From Bacteroidota bacterium (GTDB lineage: Bacteria > Bacteroidota > Bacteroidia > Cytophagales > Cyclobacteriaceae): a stretch of DNA of 64,000 nt. The stretch covers positions 206,369 to 270,368 of the forward strand of contig JACPVX010000018.1 of the NCBI GenBank assembly GCA_016191555.1. The letters are read 5' to 3'. The notes beneath the pieces are model-generated. The model worked only from the letters and a program-made list of their open reading frames with translations, was not told the origin of the DNA and searched no databases. Below are positions 1 through 11,200 of this stretch, piece by piece. Positions within the stretch are counted from its first letter, which is position 1; each line of letters opens with the position of its first letter. The position numbers were made by a program, and so were the translations under genes.

Positions 1-1020
1 TATCAACGAAACTATGATTTGGGATTTGCAACGCATGGGGTAATTTCTGCATGGGTAAATACAGAAAGTGGCTACAACACCTATCGCGATGCACTTGCAT
101 CGAATAAAGATATTCAACTCATTGCGGGGACAAGGCACCATGTGGCCAACGCGCGCTACAACGATCCGGTGAAGTACGAATCCATTGAAAGAGAGGTGGA
201 TATTATGGACGTAGGCGAAGATTACTTTGACGTGATGAGTATGACGTTACTCAGTGGTCGGAAATTTCAAAAAGACTCCGAGACGGATCGAAAGGAATCT
301 GTTATTGTTACGGAAGAATTCGTGAAACAATTTGGATGGAAAGATAATCCCATCGGTAAGCGTGTCGTGTGGATGGATACGGTTCAACTGTATGTGGTGG
401 GTGTTATGAAGAATGTTTATGCACAGGCACTTTGGGGCCCTTTGCAACCATTGATGTTTCGTTATTCGCCAAAAGAGAAATACCAGCAATTATTAGTTAA
501 AGTTGAGCCTACCAAAATGGCAACTGTCAATGATTTCATGGAAAAGAAATGGAAAGAGGTTTTCCCTAACACGCTTTATACCGGCCAGTGGATCGATCAA
601 GAGCTACAAGAGACAAACGAAATCAATGCGAACGTTTCCGTCATGTTTGGCTTTTTGGGATTCTTTGCAGCGCTGATGACAGGTATTGGATTGTATACAT
701 TGGTTTCGTTGAGTATTGAAAAAAAGATGAAGGAAATTGGTGTTCGCAAAGTGCTGGGCGCATCGGTAGCAAATATTTCGGGGGTTATTAATTTTGAGTT
801 TATCATTAATCTCGGATTAGCTACGATCGTAGGAGGAGTGTTGGGCTATTTTGCTGTAGACATTCTGATGGATTCGATCTGGGAATACTATCTGAAGCTG
901 AGCGTCATTACGTTGCTTATCTCTGTTGGCGTATTGGTCTTGATCGCCATTTCGGCCGTTGGATATAAAACCATATCAACGGCTTCAATGAATCCAACTA
1001 AAACACTTCGAGACGAATAA
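1..1020 (+). CDS. ABC transporter permease, FtsX/MacB type (5' end outside window)
   Basis: This is the C-terminal part of an integral membrane permease of the MacB/FtsX superfamily, which works with a separate ATPase to move substrates or transmit force across the inner membrane. The frame is open from base 1, so the true start lies upstream; about 339 residues are visible. A MacB-like periplasmic domain fills roughly residues 10-205. Three hydrophobic segments follow near 215-240, 260-285 and 295-320. The cytoplasmic motif EIGVRKVLGAS is typical of the C-terminal FtsX domain. Full-length Bacteroidota relatives have about 800 residues. The next gene is a paralogue in the same orientation, but a strong hairpin separates them. 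The substrate cannot be told. Confidence 0.9.
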   Translation, partial: YQRNYDLGFATHGVISAWVNTESGYNTYRDALASNKDIQLIAGTRHHVANARYNDPVKYESIEREVDIMDVGEDYFDVMSMTLLSGRKFQKDSETDRKESVIVTEEFVKQFGWKDNPIGKRVVWMDTVQLYVVGVMKNVYAQALWGPLQPLMFRYSPKEKYQQLLVKVEPTKMATVNDFMEKKWKEVFPNTLYTGQWIDQELQETNEINANVSVMFGFLGFFAALMTGIGLYTLVSLSIEKKMKEIGVRKVLGASVANISGVINFEFIINLGLATIVGGVLGYFAVDILMDSIWEYYLKLSVITLLISVGVLVLIAISAVGYKTISTASMNPTKTLRDE

Positions 1021-1026
1021 TAAACT

Positions 1027-1064
1027 AAAGCAAAAGTTACAGGACTGCTGTAACTTTTGCTTTT
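1027..1064 (+). terminator. Rho-independent terminator
   Basis: A 15-bp perfect inverted repeat (arms 1027-1041 and 1049-1063, loop 7 nt) is followed by a short T run. It lies directly after the first permease gene and before the second, so the two are probably separate transcripts. Confidence 0.85.
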
Positions 1065-1097
1065 GGAATAGCGTCTAACTCACAAAATCAGAAACAC

Positions 1098-3518
1098 ATG
1101 ATCAAAAACTACTTGCTCGTTGCTTTGCGCAACATCCGGAAGCACTCGTTTTATTCGGCTGTTAATATTTTTGGCTTAGCTACTGGAATTACTGCGGCAC
1201 TTTTCATTCTTATTTACATTGTAGATGAAGTGAGCTACGATCGCTTCCATCGGGATGCATCCAACATCTACCGGATTGGCTTGCACGGAAAAATTAGTGG
1301 TCAAGAAATCGAAACAGCCAGTTCATGTCCTCCTCTGGCCACTGCACTGGTAACGGAGATTCCCGGTGTCGAGGCTGCAACGCGTTTGAATCGCAGAGAT
1401 AATATGGTGTTTAAGAGTGGCGATCTGGCATTTACCGAGGATAAAATCTTTTTTGCAGATTCTAATTTCTTTCAGTTTTTCGATTTTAAATTACTCGAAG
1501 GAGATCCTGCGACTGCATTGAAAGAACCCAACAGCATTGTGTTGACTCCTGAGTTAGCATCTAAGTATTTTAAAGAATCAGCTGTTGGTAAGCTGCTTAC
1601 CATTGGCAATGCGAATGAGTCATTTAAAGTAACGGGCATTGTAGCTCAACCTCCACATAATTCACATTTCACCTTTGCGGCACTCATCTCAACCAGTTCA
1701 GAAAAAGATTATTACAATTCACCCTATTGGTTGAATAACGGATTGTACACCTACTTCAGAAAAAATGAGGCTACGCGCATAGAAGATATTAGCTCGAAGT
1801 TGAATGCAATTACCGACAAACACGTTGCCCCAGAAGTAGAACAATTCTTGGGTACTTCCATCGAAAAATTTAGACAAACCGGAAATGAGTATGGATATTA
1901 TACCATGCCATTACTGAATTCCCGATTGTACGCAACGTGGAACGATGATATTGAAGCTCAAGGTAACATAACCTACGTTTACGTATTTGGTGGAGTTGGT
2001 ATTTTCATTTTACTGATAGCAAGCATCAACTTCATGAATTTATCTACCGCACGTTCAGCTGGTCGTGCGAAAGAAGTAGGACTACGTAAAACACTCGGCT
2101 CGGTTCGCAATCAAATGATCGGACAGTTTTTAGCAGAGTCCGTGGTGTACGCCTTGATTGCAACTGTTTTTGCATTTTTACTGGTGGTGCTTTTATTGCC
2201 GCAATTCAATTTGTTGTCGGGCAAAGCACTTCCGCTGATGTCCATCGCCAATCCGCTGGTTTTACTGAGTGCGGTATTATTAACTCTTATTATTGGATTG
2301 TTGGCCGGAAGTTACCCTGCCTTTTATCTCACCAGTTTTAGTGCGGTAGAAGTATTGAAAGGAAAAGTAAGAGCCGGTTTAAAGAGCAAAGGAATTCGCA
2401 GCGGATTGGTTGTATTTCAATTTGCACTTTCCATCATCTTAATTATTTGTACCACTACGGTGTATGAGCAAATCAAATATTTGCAAGCGCGCAACGCAGG
2501 AATGGACAAGCACAATGTGTTGGTTATTAATAATGCAGGCCGTTTGAAAACTAACCAAACTGCATTTAAAAATGCATTGGTAACTAAAACAGGGATCGAG
2601 AAAATCAGCTTTACCAACAATGTGTTTCCTGGAATAAATAATACGACTGCCTTTCGCAATGCACTGACACGGAAAGACCACATCATGGGCACTTATTTTG
2701 CTGATTATGATCATGCAGATGTGTTGAAACTTGAGATCACAGAAGGGAGGTACTTCGCACGCGATTTTCCTTCTGATTCGAACGCGGTGGTATTGAATGA
2801 GGCTGCCGTGCGTGAATTGGGTTGGGATAAACCCTTGCAAGAAAAATTAATCGTATTTGGTGGCGACCAAGGCAAAGGTGTTTCAACTGAGATACCCATG
2901 AATGTGATTGGTGTTGTGAAAGACTTTAACTTCGAGTCGTATAAATTGAAAGTGCGCCCAATGGTCATTCGGTTGACCGATAAATCGAACAACTTGTTAG
3001 TTCGCTACTCCGGCACCGCTGAAAGTACGGTGAAAGAGGCAACGGCACTTTGGAAAGAGTACGCTTCGGGCGATCCATTTGAATATGCTTTTTTAGATCA
3101 GAATTTTGATGAGCTCTTCCGCGAAGAGCAACGACTCGGTTCACTGTTCACTGTCTTCACCGTCTTGGCCATCTTTATTGCAAGTCTGGGATTGTTTGCA
3201 TTGGCAGCCTTCACAGCTGAGCAGCGTACCAAGGAAATTGGAATTCGCAAGGCTTTGGGTGCGAGTGTTGGTGGAATCACTACACTCCTGTCTAAAGAAT
3301 TTACGATACTGGTTATCATTTCCATTGTGCTTGCGGTGATACCTGCATACTTCTTACTTGATTATTGGTTAGGTCAGTTTGCTTACCGCGTAGAGATTAC
3401 CTTTGCCATTTTCGCCATTAGTTCTTTAGGTGCGTTGTTTATCGCCTGGATCACGGTTGGCTTTCAGGCATTCAAAGCAGCATTGACCAAACCGGTTGAT
3501 TCGTTACGAAGCGAATAA
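1098..3518 (+). CDS. ABC transporter permease, FtsX/MacB type
   Basis: An 806-residue permease of the duplicated Bacteroidota FtsX/MacB form. A membrane segment near residues 18-42 precedes a MacB-like periplasmic core to about 250. A first FtsX domain follows (about 290-410, with the motif EVGLRKTLGS near 330), then a second periplasmic domain (about 450-670). A C-terminal FtsX domain (about 685-800) carries EIGIRKALGAS. Such proteins act with an ATPase that is not visible here, in efflux or envelope stress pathways; substrate unknown. The ATG start gives an N-terminus (MIKNYLLVALRNIRKHSFYS) typical of the family. It is a paralogue of the preceding gene. Confidence 0.92.
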   Translation: MIKNYLLVALRNIRKHSFYSAVNIFGLATGITAALFILIYIVDEVSYDRFHRDASNIYRIGLHGKISGQEIETASSCPPLATALVTEIPGVEAATRLNRRDNMVFKSGDLAFTEDKIFFADSNFFQFFDFKLLEGDPATALKEPNSIVLTPELASKYFKESAVGKLLTIGNANESFKVTGIVAQPPHNSHFTFAALISTSSEKDYYNSPYWLNNGLYTYFRKNEATRIEDISSKLNAITDKHVAPEVEQFLGTSIEKFRQTGNEYGYYTMPLLNSRLYATWNDDIEAQGNITYVYVFGGVGIFILLIASINFMNLSTARSAGRAKEVGLRKTLGSVRNQMIGQFLAESVVYALIATVFAFLLVVLLLPQFNLLSGKALPLMSIANPLVLLSAVLLTLIIGLLAGSYPAFYLTSFSAVEVLKGKVRAGLKSKGIRSGLVVFQFALSIILIICTTTVYEQIKYLQARNAGMDKHNVLVINNAGRLKTNQTAFKNALVTKTGIEKISFTNNVFPGINNTTAFRNALTRKDHIMGTYFADYDHADVLKLEITEGRYFARDFPSDSNAVVLNEAAVRELGWDKPLQEKLIVFGGDQGKGVSTEIPMNVIGVVKDFNFESYKLKVRPMVIRLTDKSNNLLVRYSGTAESTVKEATALWKEYASGDPFEYAFLDQNFDELFREEQRLGSLFTVFTVLAIFIASLGLFALAAFTAEQRTKEIGIRKALGASVGGITTLLSKEFTILVIISIVLAVIPAYFLLDYWLGQFAYRVEITFAIFAISSLGALFIAWITVGFQAFKAALTKPVDSLRSE

Positions 3519-3542
3519 AAAAATAAAATTCTTTCTGGAATG

Positions 3543-3578
3543 AAAGGTCAATCGGGTTTCACCGGTTGACCTTTTTTT
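3543..3578 (+). terminator. Rho-independent terminator
   Basis: A 10-bp stem (arms from 3546 and 3562, one G-T pair) is followed by seven T. It closes the permease transcript. Confidence 0.85.
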
Positions 3579-3647
3579 ATGGAAATTCCTGCATGTTGGT
3601 TCATGAAAAGGAATACAGTAAATTGAGGGTCTATCTACAGAAAATCA

Positions 3648-6539
3648 ATGACCTCTCTTTTCGTGAAATGGGCACGTTGCCACTTCAAAGTTAAGTTGCC
3701 AAAGAATGGGCTTATGACTATTCTGGTTGTAATCTTCTGGTTGTTTTCATCCCCGTCTCTTTTATGGGCGCAGAAGATTACTGGTCAAATTCAGGATTCT
3801 AAAACATCAGAGGCGCTTCCTTTTGCCAATGTGTTTGTGAATAACTCAACAATGGGTACAGTAACAAATGCTAATGGAGAATTTGAATTGACGATACAGG
3901 AGCCTGGCGTGTACGAAGTTGTTTTTTCCTATGTAGGTTACGAATCCTACAGGCGAAAAGTGACGGTGGGTGATCAGCCTTTATCCATTGGCATCATCAA
4001 GTTGGTGCCGGATGAAGTTCAATTGAATAGCGTAGAAGTGGTGAGTAAACGCGATAAGGTGTGGGAGAAAAACTTAAAGAAATTTAAAAAAGTATTTTTT
4101 GGCGAAGGCAAACAGGGTAATTCATGTGCGATTTCAAATCCATGGGTATTAGAGTTTAGTACCGGTAGTTCAGGCGAGTTCATAGCGAAGGCAAGCGCAC
4201 CGATTGAGTTTACGAACGAGGCACTTGGATACAAAGTGGTCTTTTATCTGAAAAATTTCTGGTCGTCCAATGATTCGTATGTGATTGCAGGTGATACTCG
4301 ATTTACACCAATAACATCGCAAAACCCGAAAGATGTTGCGAAGTGGGAGTTAAACCGAACGAGTGCCTATTTACACTCTGCTCATCATCTTTTTAAGTCT
4401 ATTGTTAATCGGCAAATGAAGGGGGAGGGTTTTGCACTTTACTCGCAGATAATCAGTGCCGATAATCCCAATGTTCGATCCGCCATTTTTCATTCAGAGA
4501 TAGGAAAGAAAGTGGCAGTATACGACACCACTGGAATTGTACAACCGGATGTTCAAAAAGGATATTACCGCATTTCGCTCAAGGGACATTTAGAAATTCA
4601 TTATTCTAAAATTCGATCGGAGGTTCCATTTTATTCAGACTTCACTGGACCAGTGAGTTGGCTGGATGTTCGCAATGGATTCTTGATTGTTAATTCAGAG
4701 GGCTACCCAAAAAATCCATCCGATTTGGTTATTTCGGGAGCCATGAGTGCCAATCGCGTAGCGCAGATGTTACCCTTGGATTATGTTCCGGGAAAAGATG
4801 AGTCGAAAGAGCAGTCCATCCAACTGTCTTTTTATCAGGAGCAAATGTATATTCATACAGATAAGCCTTATTACTATCCCGGTGAGACGATCTGGTGCAG
4901 AGGGTATATAAATTATAATCAGCCTGCTTGGCGCGATTCATTGAGTCGCACGGTTTATGTTGAGTTGATTAATCGTGTTCAACAGCGATTGTTGTTATCA
5001 AAAACAGTTCGGATTGATAGCGGTTTCTTTTCAACTGAATTCGTCATTCCAGATACCTTACCTGCCGCCACTTACCATTTGCGCGCGTACACGCAACTGA
5101 ATCGTCAGTTCGGAGATAAGAAACTCTACATAAAGCCGATTCCTGTTTTAGATTTGAAGGAGCGAGTGATCTCCAACCTACCGACAACGCCTCAGACTCC
5201 TCAAAATAATTATGATGTAGTAGTATCGATTTCATCATCGAAGGCAATTTATCAGCCACGTGAAAAGGTGACGCTGAATTTGCTGGTGAAGGATGATGAA
5301 GAGCAGCCAATGGCATCTGTTCTTTCCATGTCTGTCACAGATACCAAGCAGGTAACTCCAATCAATTATTTAAATACTATTCTGACTGATTTTCCGATGC
5401 GCCAGATTGATGTGGCGGATGCTAAGAAATCACCAATAATAGAAATCGAGCGTGGCATTCCATTTTCAGGTCGATGTCTCGCTGTGGATCAAACGACTCC
5501 GCTTCAAACAATAATCAATGTTATTCAATTAGAACCTCCCAATCTTATTTTTGCTCAGACAGATCAAAGAGGAATTTTTTCGATAGATGGTTTTATTTTT
5601 TATGACACAGCAGCGTTTTTTTTCAATACGACTACCAAGCAGAAAATTGGAAAGATGGAATTCATAGCGAGACAACCTGCGCCTATTGACTTTGAACCAA
5701 TTCCTATTCAACTCCCGATCCAAAAAACAGACATTACTCAACGTATCATTTCACAAAACGAACTAATGCGAGGCACCACTGTTTTAGACGAAATAGAGGT
5801 GAAGGCAAAGAAAATAGAGGATCAAACGATTGATCGGGTGCAGCGCCCCTACGGTAAGCCGGATTATGTTTTAAAACGGAAAGATCTTAACCTGACTTAT
5901 GGTAATCTCTTGCAAACACTGCCAGGTAAAGTGCCCGGATTAGTGGTTCGCCAAGCAGGTAATGCCGGAGGTCTAGTGAATGGCGTAATGACAAACGGAA
6001 ATGGAATGGAGTGGGTGGTCTACATTGCGAAAGGTGGAAATAGCAGCTCCATACTTAATCCCAAGGAAGTAATTATCACAATCAACGATGTAGTAGTGAC
6101 AGGAAAACCAGAGCAAATTTTATCTGCTATCGATCCTCAAACGGTGGAATCCATTGAAGTAAAAACAGGTGTAAACGTATTGTATGGATCATTGGGAGGG
6201 AATGGAATAGTCTCGATCTATACCAGAAAAGATATCCCTGATGATGTGCTAAAGAAGAGTAAGGGTCTTGTTCCGACTAAGCTTACAGGATATGCAACCC
6301 CTAGAAAATTTTCTCATCCAGATTATAATGGGTCGGAAATGGATAGAACTTCGATTGATTACCGATCTACCATTTATTGGAATCCTGAAATTAAAACGGG
6401 TGCAAAAGATGGAAGTACATCGGTTTCCTTTTTTACAGCTGATCTCCCCGGAACGTATCAAATAGTGGTTGAAGGAATTACCCAAAAGGGACAACCGGTA
6501 CGTTGCGTGTATTCAATTGAGGTGAAAGAAGAAGATTGA
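3648..6539 (+). CDS. Secreted CarboxypepD_reg / MG2-like / TonB-plug protein
   Basis: A 963-residue exported protein. Residues about 22-42 form a signal peptide ending in LLWAQ. A carboxypeptidase-like regulatory beta domain follows (about 45-125; KITGQIQDSKTSEALPFANV). Residues about 410-490 resemble a macroglobulin MG2 domain (YIHTDKPYYYPGETIWCRGY). Residues about 730-890 resemble a TonB-receptor plug (LQTLPGKVPGLVVR; VLYGSLGGNGIVSIYTRKD). No C-terminal beta-barrel is present, so it is not a complete TonB-dependent receptor. It probably sits at the outer membrane or cell surface; its role is unknown. The ATG at 3648 is kept because the later Met at residue 23 would give a signal peptide without a basic N-region, but 3714 is possible. 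Confidence 0.8.
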   Translation: MTSLFVKWARCHFKVKLPKNGLMTILVVIFWLFSSPSLLWAQKITGQIQDSKTSEALPFANVFVNNSTMGTVTNANGEFELTIQEPGVYEVVFSYVGYESYRRKVTVGDQPLSIGIIKLVPDEVQLNSVEVVSKRDKVWEKNLKKFKKVFFGEGKQGNSCAISNPWVLEFSTGSSGEFIAKASAPIEFTNEALGYKVVFYLKNFWSSNDSYVIAGDTRFTPITSQNPKDVAKWELNRTSAYLHSAHHLFKSIVNRQMKGEGFALYSQIISADNPNVRSAIFHSEIGKKVAVYDTTGIVQPDVQKGYYRISLKGHLEIHYSKIRSEVPFYSDFTGPVSWLDVRNGFLIVNSEGYPKNPSDLVISGAMSANRVAQMLPLDYVPGKDESKEQSIQLSFYQEQMYIHTDKPYYYPGETIWCRGYINYNQPAWRDSLSRTVYVELINRVQQRLLLSKTVRIDSGFFSTEFVIPDTLPAATYHLRAYTQLNRQFGDKKLYIKPIPVLDLKERVISNLPTTPQTPQNNYDVVVSISSSKAIYQPREKVTLNLLVKDDEEQPMASVLSMSVTDTKQVTPINYLNTILTDFPMRQIDVADAKKSPIIEIERGIPFSGRCLAVDQTTPLQTIINVIQLEPPNLIFAQTDQRGIFSIDGFIFYDTAAFFFNTTTKQKIGKMEFIARQPAPIDFEPIPIQLPIQKTDITQRIISQNELMRGTTVLDEIEVKAKKIEDQTIDRVQRPYGKPDYVLKRKDLNLTYGNLLQTLPGKVPGLVVRQAGNAGGLVNGVMTNGNGMEWVVYIAKGGNSSSILNPKEVIITINDVVVTGKPEQILSAIDPQTVESIEVKTGVNVLYGSLGGNGIVSIYTRKDIPDDVLKKSKGLVPTKLTGYATPRKFSHPDYNGSEMDRTSIDYRSTIYWNPEIKTGAKDGSTSVSFFTADLPGTYQIVVEGITQKGQPVRCVYSIEVKEED

Positions 6540-6591
6540 TGATTGAACTAAAAATAATCCACAGCAGTTAAGAAATACTAAACTTACAAAA

Positions 6592-7059
6592 ATGACCTCC
6601 TTACAAATTGCTTTACTACAGTGGGATATTTCGAACAAACGTATGCTCAAGGTGTTTGAATCGATCAGTGATGAAAAATTCTTCTCACCAATCATTCCGG
6701 ATGGAAATTCGCCTTCTTGGCTTTTAGGGCATTTGGCCGATACAGACGATATGCTTTTAGAATTATTTGGCATTCGACAACGCATGTATCCGGATCTCGG
6801 AAAAATATATCACCATGCCAAAGGAATAAATCAAAGCGGACATCTATCCAAACAAGAGTTGCTGGCAAAATGGAAGCAAGTATTAGATGCATTGGATGGA
6901 GCATTCAAAAAGATGACTGAACAAGATTGGCTAAGCCGGCATATGGCAGTATCGGAGGAAGATTTTGCAAAGGAACCGCATCGTAACAAATTAAATGTGA
7001 TGCTCAGCCGTGTTACACATAAAGCCTCTCATTTAGGACAGATTGCCATGCAGCATTAA
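6592..7059 (+). CDS. DinB family protein
   Basis: A 155-residue four-helix-bundle protein of the DinB/YfiT type. These proteins carry a metal-binding histidine triad and include thiol-dependent S-transferases and stress proteins. Candidate metal ligands are the histidine in SWLLGHLADTDD (about residue 47) and those in VTHKASHLGQIAM near the C-terminus. The length fits the family. It is preceded by 52 nt of spacer and is probably monocistronic. The enzymatic activity of this member is not predictable from sequence. Confidence 0.85.
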   Translation: MTSLQIALLQWDISNKRMLKVFESISDEKFFSPIIPDGNSPSWLLGHLADTDDMLLELFGIRQRMYPDLGKIYHHAKGINQSGHLSKQELLAKWKQVLDALDGAFKKMTEQDWLSRHMAVSEEDFAKEPHRNKLNVMLSRVTHKASHLGQIAMQH

Positions 7060-7213
7060 GTTATGCTTCAATAGTTTAAGAGGCATTTTATGATCACTCG
7101 ACATTAGAGCACTTTGCGCAGGCGATGTTTTTGCCAACAAAATTCCTCTAAAATATTTATCATTAGACTGTATCTTTTTGCATAAGCTCAGTTTTGGTTT
7201 AAAAAACGAGAAT

Positions 7214-8134
7214 ATGAAAAAGTTAAGCCTGCTCATCCTTTGTTTTATAATGATTTCTTGTGGTAATGATGTTCTATTTCAGATGGATAGCAAAATGCTG
7301 GTATCCATCGATGTGAAGTCCTATTATACTGATATTTCAGGGCAAGAGAAATATTTCAGCAGTCATCAATTGACAATTGATGGTGATAAGCTTATAAAAA
7401 TAGTTACGAATACCGGGCATCAGGATCTGGAATATATTGACCAAAATGTTTCCAAGCGATTAGAATACAACTTAAATGGGGAACTGATTTCCGATACACG
7501 CTACTATTATGACAATTTAGGCCGAATCACGGGGATTGTAAAAAATGGATTGGGAGAATCGCCATACACAATCATCAATGAAACCCGATATGAAAACAAT
7601 CAGGTTATAGTTAATTGGAAGAATGCATGGGGGTATTTTACGAACTTTACGAGTACGTACCTTTTGAATTCACGGAATGAAGTAGAGAACGAAGAATTAC
7701 TTTTCCCTGACGGTACAATTTTTGATACACATCACTATACCTATTCCGGATCGAATCTGAAAAACTGTTTCCGAAAGAGAATGAATTCTTCCTTATCCCA
7801 TGTGGAAGACACTCTATCATTTGAATATGTCAATATCCCACGTAAAATTTACTTCAAAAGGTTTATGTTTGGTGCCAATTGGCGCCTCAATAGTCTCATC
7901 GAAAATTCTGTTGACTTTTCGAGCGTAAGCTCTGATTTTAAACTTCTTTCAGTTGATCCGGAAACCAGTGATCAATTAATACTTAGATATGGTAATGAGA
8001 AAGTAAACGTCAATTACGATTATACCTTTGACGAGCAAGGAGATGTTCGCTCGGAAGTTCGTATGACAAATTTTCCCGATGGACAAAAGTACAAAACCAT
8101 TACAACCTACACCTACTCTTTTGCTCTCCGCTAA
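7214..8134 (+). CDS. Lipoprotein with YD-repeat-like segments
   Basis: The start at 7214 gives 306 residues beginning MKKLSLLILCFIMISCGND, a signal peptide with a lipobox cysteine, so the protein should be lipid-anchored. A start at 7178 would add an unlikely N-terminal tail. The body contains motifs such as YYYDNLGRITGIVKNG and YTFDEQGDVRSE that resemble RHS/YD repeats seen in Bacteroidota surface lipoproteins. Function is unknown. Nothing in the flanks ties it to a pathway. Confidence 0.7.
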   Translation: MKKLSLLILCFIMISCGNDVLFQMDSKMLVSIDVKSYYTDISGQEKYFSSHQLTIDGDKLIKIVTNTGHQDLEYIDQNVSKRLEYNLNGELISDTRYYYDNLGRITGIVKNGLGESPYTIINETRYENNQVIVNWKNAWGYFTNFTSTYLLNSRNEVENEELLFPDGTIFDTHHYTYSGSNLKNCFRKRMNSSLSHVEDTLSFEYVNIPRKIYFKRFMFGANWRLNSLIENSVDFSSVSSDFKLLSVDPETSDQLILRYGNEKVNVNYDYTFDEQGDVRSEVRMTNFPDGQKYKTITTYTYSFALR

Positions 8135-8268
8135 AGCTAATAGACTGAAGCATTTCGCCACAGGGATAGATGTAATCCAACCACTCATCAAAATTCTATC
8201 TCATTCGGCTAATTTGTATAGTTAGTCTTCGATTTTCTATAGGTAGATTGAATTTCTAAATCTACTCT

Positions 8269-11200
8269 ATGAGAAAACTTGCCATTTTCAGTTCGCTGAT
8301 CTTTAGCACACTTTTGCTAATAGCTCAGGCACCTGACCCAAAATTATTTTCTTCCCTCAAGTTTCGCTTCATTGGCCCCGATGGTAATCGCATGATTGCG
8401 ATTGTAGGAGAACCCGGCAACCCAATGGTATCTTATGCGGGTGCAGCCAGCGGTGGCATTTGGAAAACGGAAGACATGGGCACCACTTGGAAGTCGGTGT
8501 TTGATGATACGGAAGATTCTTCCATCGGTGCGTTAGCCATAGCGCCATCCAATCCGAAACAAGTATGGGCAGGCACTGGAGAGACATTCCTAATTCGCCC
8601 GGCACATGCCGTTGGCAATGGTGTATATAAATCCAGTAACAGCGGCAAAACATGGAAGAATCTAGGCTTAGAGAAAACATTTCGTATCAGCCGCGTCATT
8701 GTTCACCCAACAGATACCAACATTGTTTATGTGGCTTCACTTGGTCATACACATGGCCCTCAACAAGAACGTGGAGTTTATAAAACAACCGATGGTGGCA
8801 AAAGCTGGGAGCGTGTTTTCTTTGTGGATGAAAATACTGGCTGTTCGGACTTAGCCATCGATCCACAAAATCCAAATATACTTTATGCGGCTATGTGGCA
8901 AGTGGAGATTAAAACATGGAAGCTAAACAGCGGAGGCGCTGGTAGTGGCATCTACCGTACGAAAGATGGTGGAAAAACATGGGAGCCTTTACGTAATGGA
9001 ATTGAAAGTGGCCCTGCTCATCCGGTGGGAAAAACTTCTGTGGATGTGGCATTCTCCAATCCAAAAGTAGTATATGCTTTGGTGGAAGATAAAGAACCTC
9101 GACTCTATCGTTCGGAAGATAGTGGAGACACCTGGAAGCTCATGCACAAGCATCACGGCATGGGGCAACGCGCTGGCTACTACACTCGTCTGCGTGTTTC
9201 TACAGCTGACGAGAATACGGTGTACACCATTTCAGTTGGAATTATGAAAACCACAGACGGTGGAAAAACTTTTGATAAAAAATTCAATCAGTGGGCTCCG
9301 GGTGGAGATAATCACGATATGTGGTTCGATCCTAAAGATGGTAAACGCATTATGTGTGCGCACGATGGTTGTCTGAATATGAGTTTCAATGAAGGAAAAA
9401 CATGGAGCAACATCAACTTGCCCATTGCGCAGATGTACCATGTGGCTGTTGATAATCAGGTTCCATATTATGTTTATTCTAACCGACAAGATGGATGGAG
9501 CTACCGCGGCCCCAGTCGTTATTTAGGTGGATGGAATATTCCACTCGGTGCATGGCATGGTGTTGGTGGTTGCGAAAGTGGTTTCGCACAACCCGATCCA
9601 TTTGACAACTCTATCGTGTGGAGCGGTTGCTACGATGGAGGTCTGGATGTATTTGATTTGAAAACCATGCATCCACGCGATGTGCGTGTGTGGCCACAAA
9701 CGCAAATTGGATCTAAGCCAGCTGATGCGAAGTATCGTTGGCATTGGAATTTTCCGATGGTATTATCCAAGCATGTGAAAGGTAGAGTGTGGGTAGGAAG
9801 CCAATTTGTTCATGAAACGAACAACGTAGGACAAAACTGGCAAGTCATTAGCCCCGACTTAACAACAAATGATAAGACACATCAGCAAAATTCAGGAGGT
9901 ATTGCGAATGATAATTTAATGACATGGGATGGTTGTACTTTATATTCGATGGCAGAGTCGCCAGTGAAAGAAGGCGTATTGTGGACCGGCAGCAATGACG
10001 GGCAAGTGAGCGTAACGCAAGATGGTTGTAAAACATGGACGAACGTTTCGAAGAATATTCCAGGCTTACCAGCTTGGGGCACCATTCATAATATCGATGC
10101 CTCGAACTTTGATGCAGGAACATGTTATCTATCGGTGGATGCGCACCATGTAAACGATTTTGGATCGTACGTTTTCAAAACTACCGATTACGGAAAATCA
10201 TGGACACGATTGAAAATTGAATTGCCTGCTTCCAACTCCAACTTTGTCAATCAGATTAAAGAAGATCCCGCCAAGGCAGGTTTGTTATGGTTAGGTACTG
10301 ATAAGTCATTGTACTTTTCACCAAACGATGGCAAAGACTGGATTCATCTGAAAAGTAATTTGCCTCCTGTTCCCATCTATGGAATTGAGATTCAGAAAAA
10401 TTTCCGTGACCTCGTTATTGGAACGTACGGCAGAGGGATTTATATCTTAGACGACATCACACCGATTCGTGAGTTTAGTGAGCAAGTGCAAAATAGCGAT
10501 GCTCATTTGTTCTCACTCCGGCCAACGTATCGCTTTCAGGACGTGAACGGAATTAAAACGGAAAACAGTTTTGTGAATGGACAAAATCCACCGGATGGTG
10601 CCGCCATTTCCTATTACCTGAAAGATAAATCGAAAGACAGTGTAGAATTGCTGGTCTACAATCCAAATGGAGAATTGATCCAGAAGCTAAAAACAAAAAA
10701 TCAACCCGGCTTGCAGCGCGTATGGTGGAACTTACGATTGCAGGAACATACTATGCCGAAGTTGCGTACGCATCCGCGTGGTAAAGAATGGGTGGAGTTG
10801 GACGAGAAAGGAGAACGCAATTTGTTTATTCCTGATCTGGACATTGGTCCCGGCTTAACACCACCGATGGTTCCACCCGGAAACTATACGGTGGTATTGA
10901 AAGCGCATGGCAAAGAATTCAAACAAAGTGTTTCTGTACTGAAAGATCCCAACACAAAGTCTACGTCAGAAAGTATGCAACGACAATATGCCTTGGGTGT
11001 GAAACTATACACATCTATCAAAACTTCTTTGCAGTTGATTGACGATATGGAAAAGATGCGCACCGTATTGTTAGCGAAAAAAGGAGATAAGAAAGCAGCT
11101 GCGTTGGAAGAAAAAATATACCAACTGGAAGCTGTATTATTCGACATCAACCAGACCGGAGCACGCTGGGATATCTTCAGAAGTGGAGCACAGGTATTGG

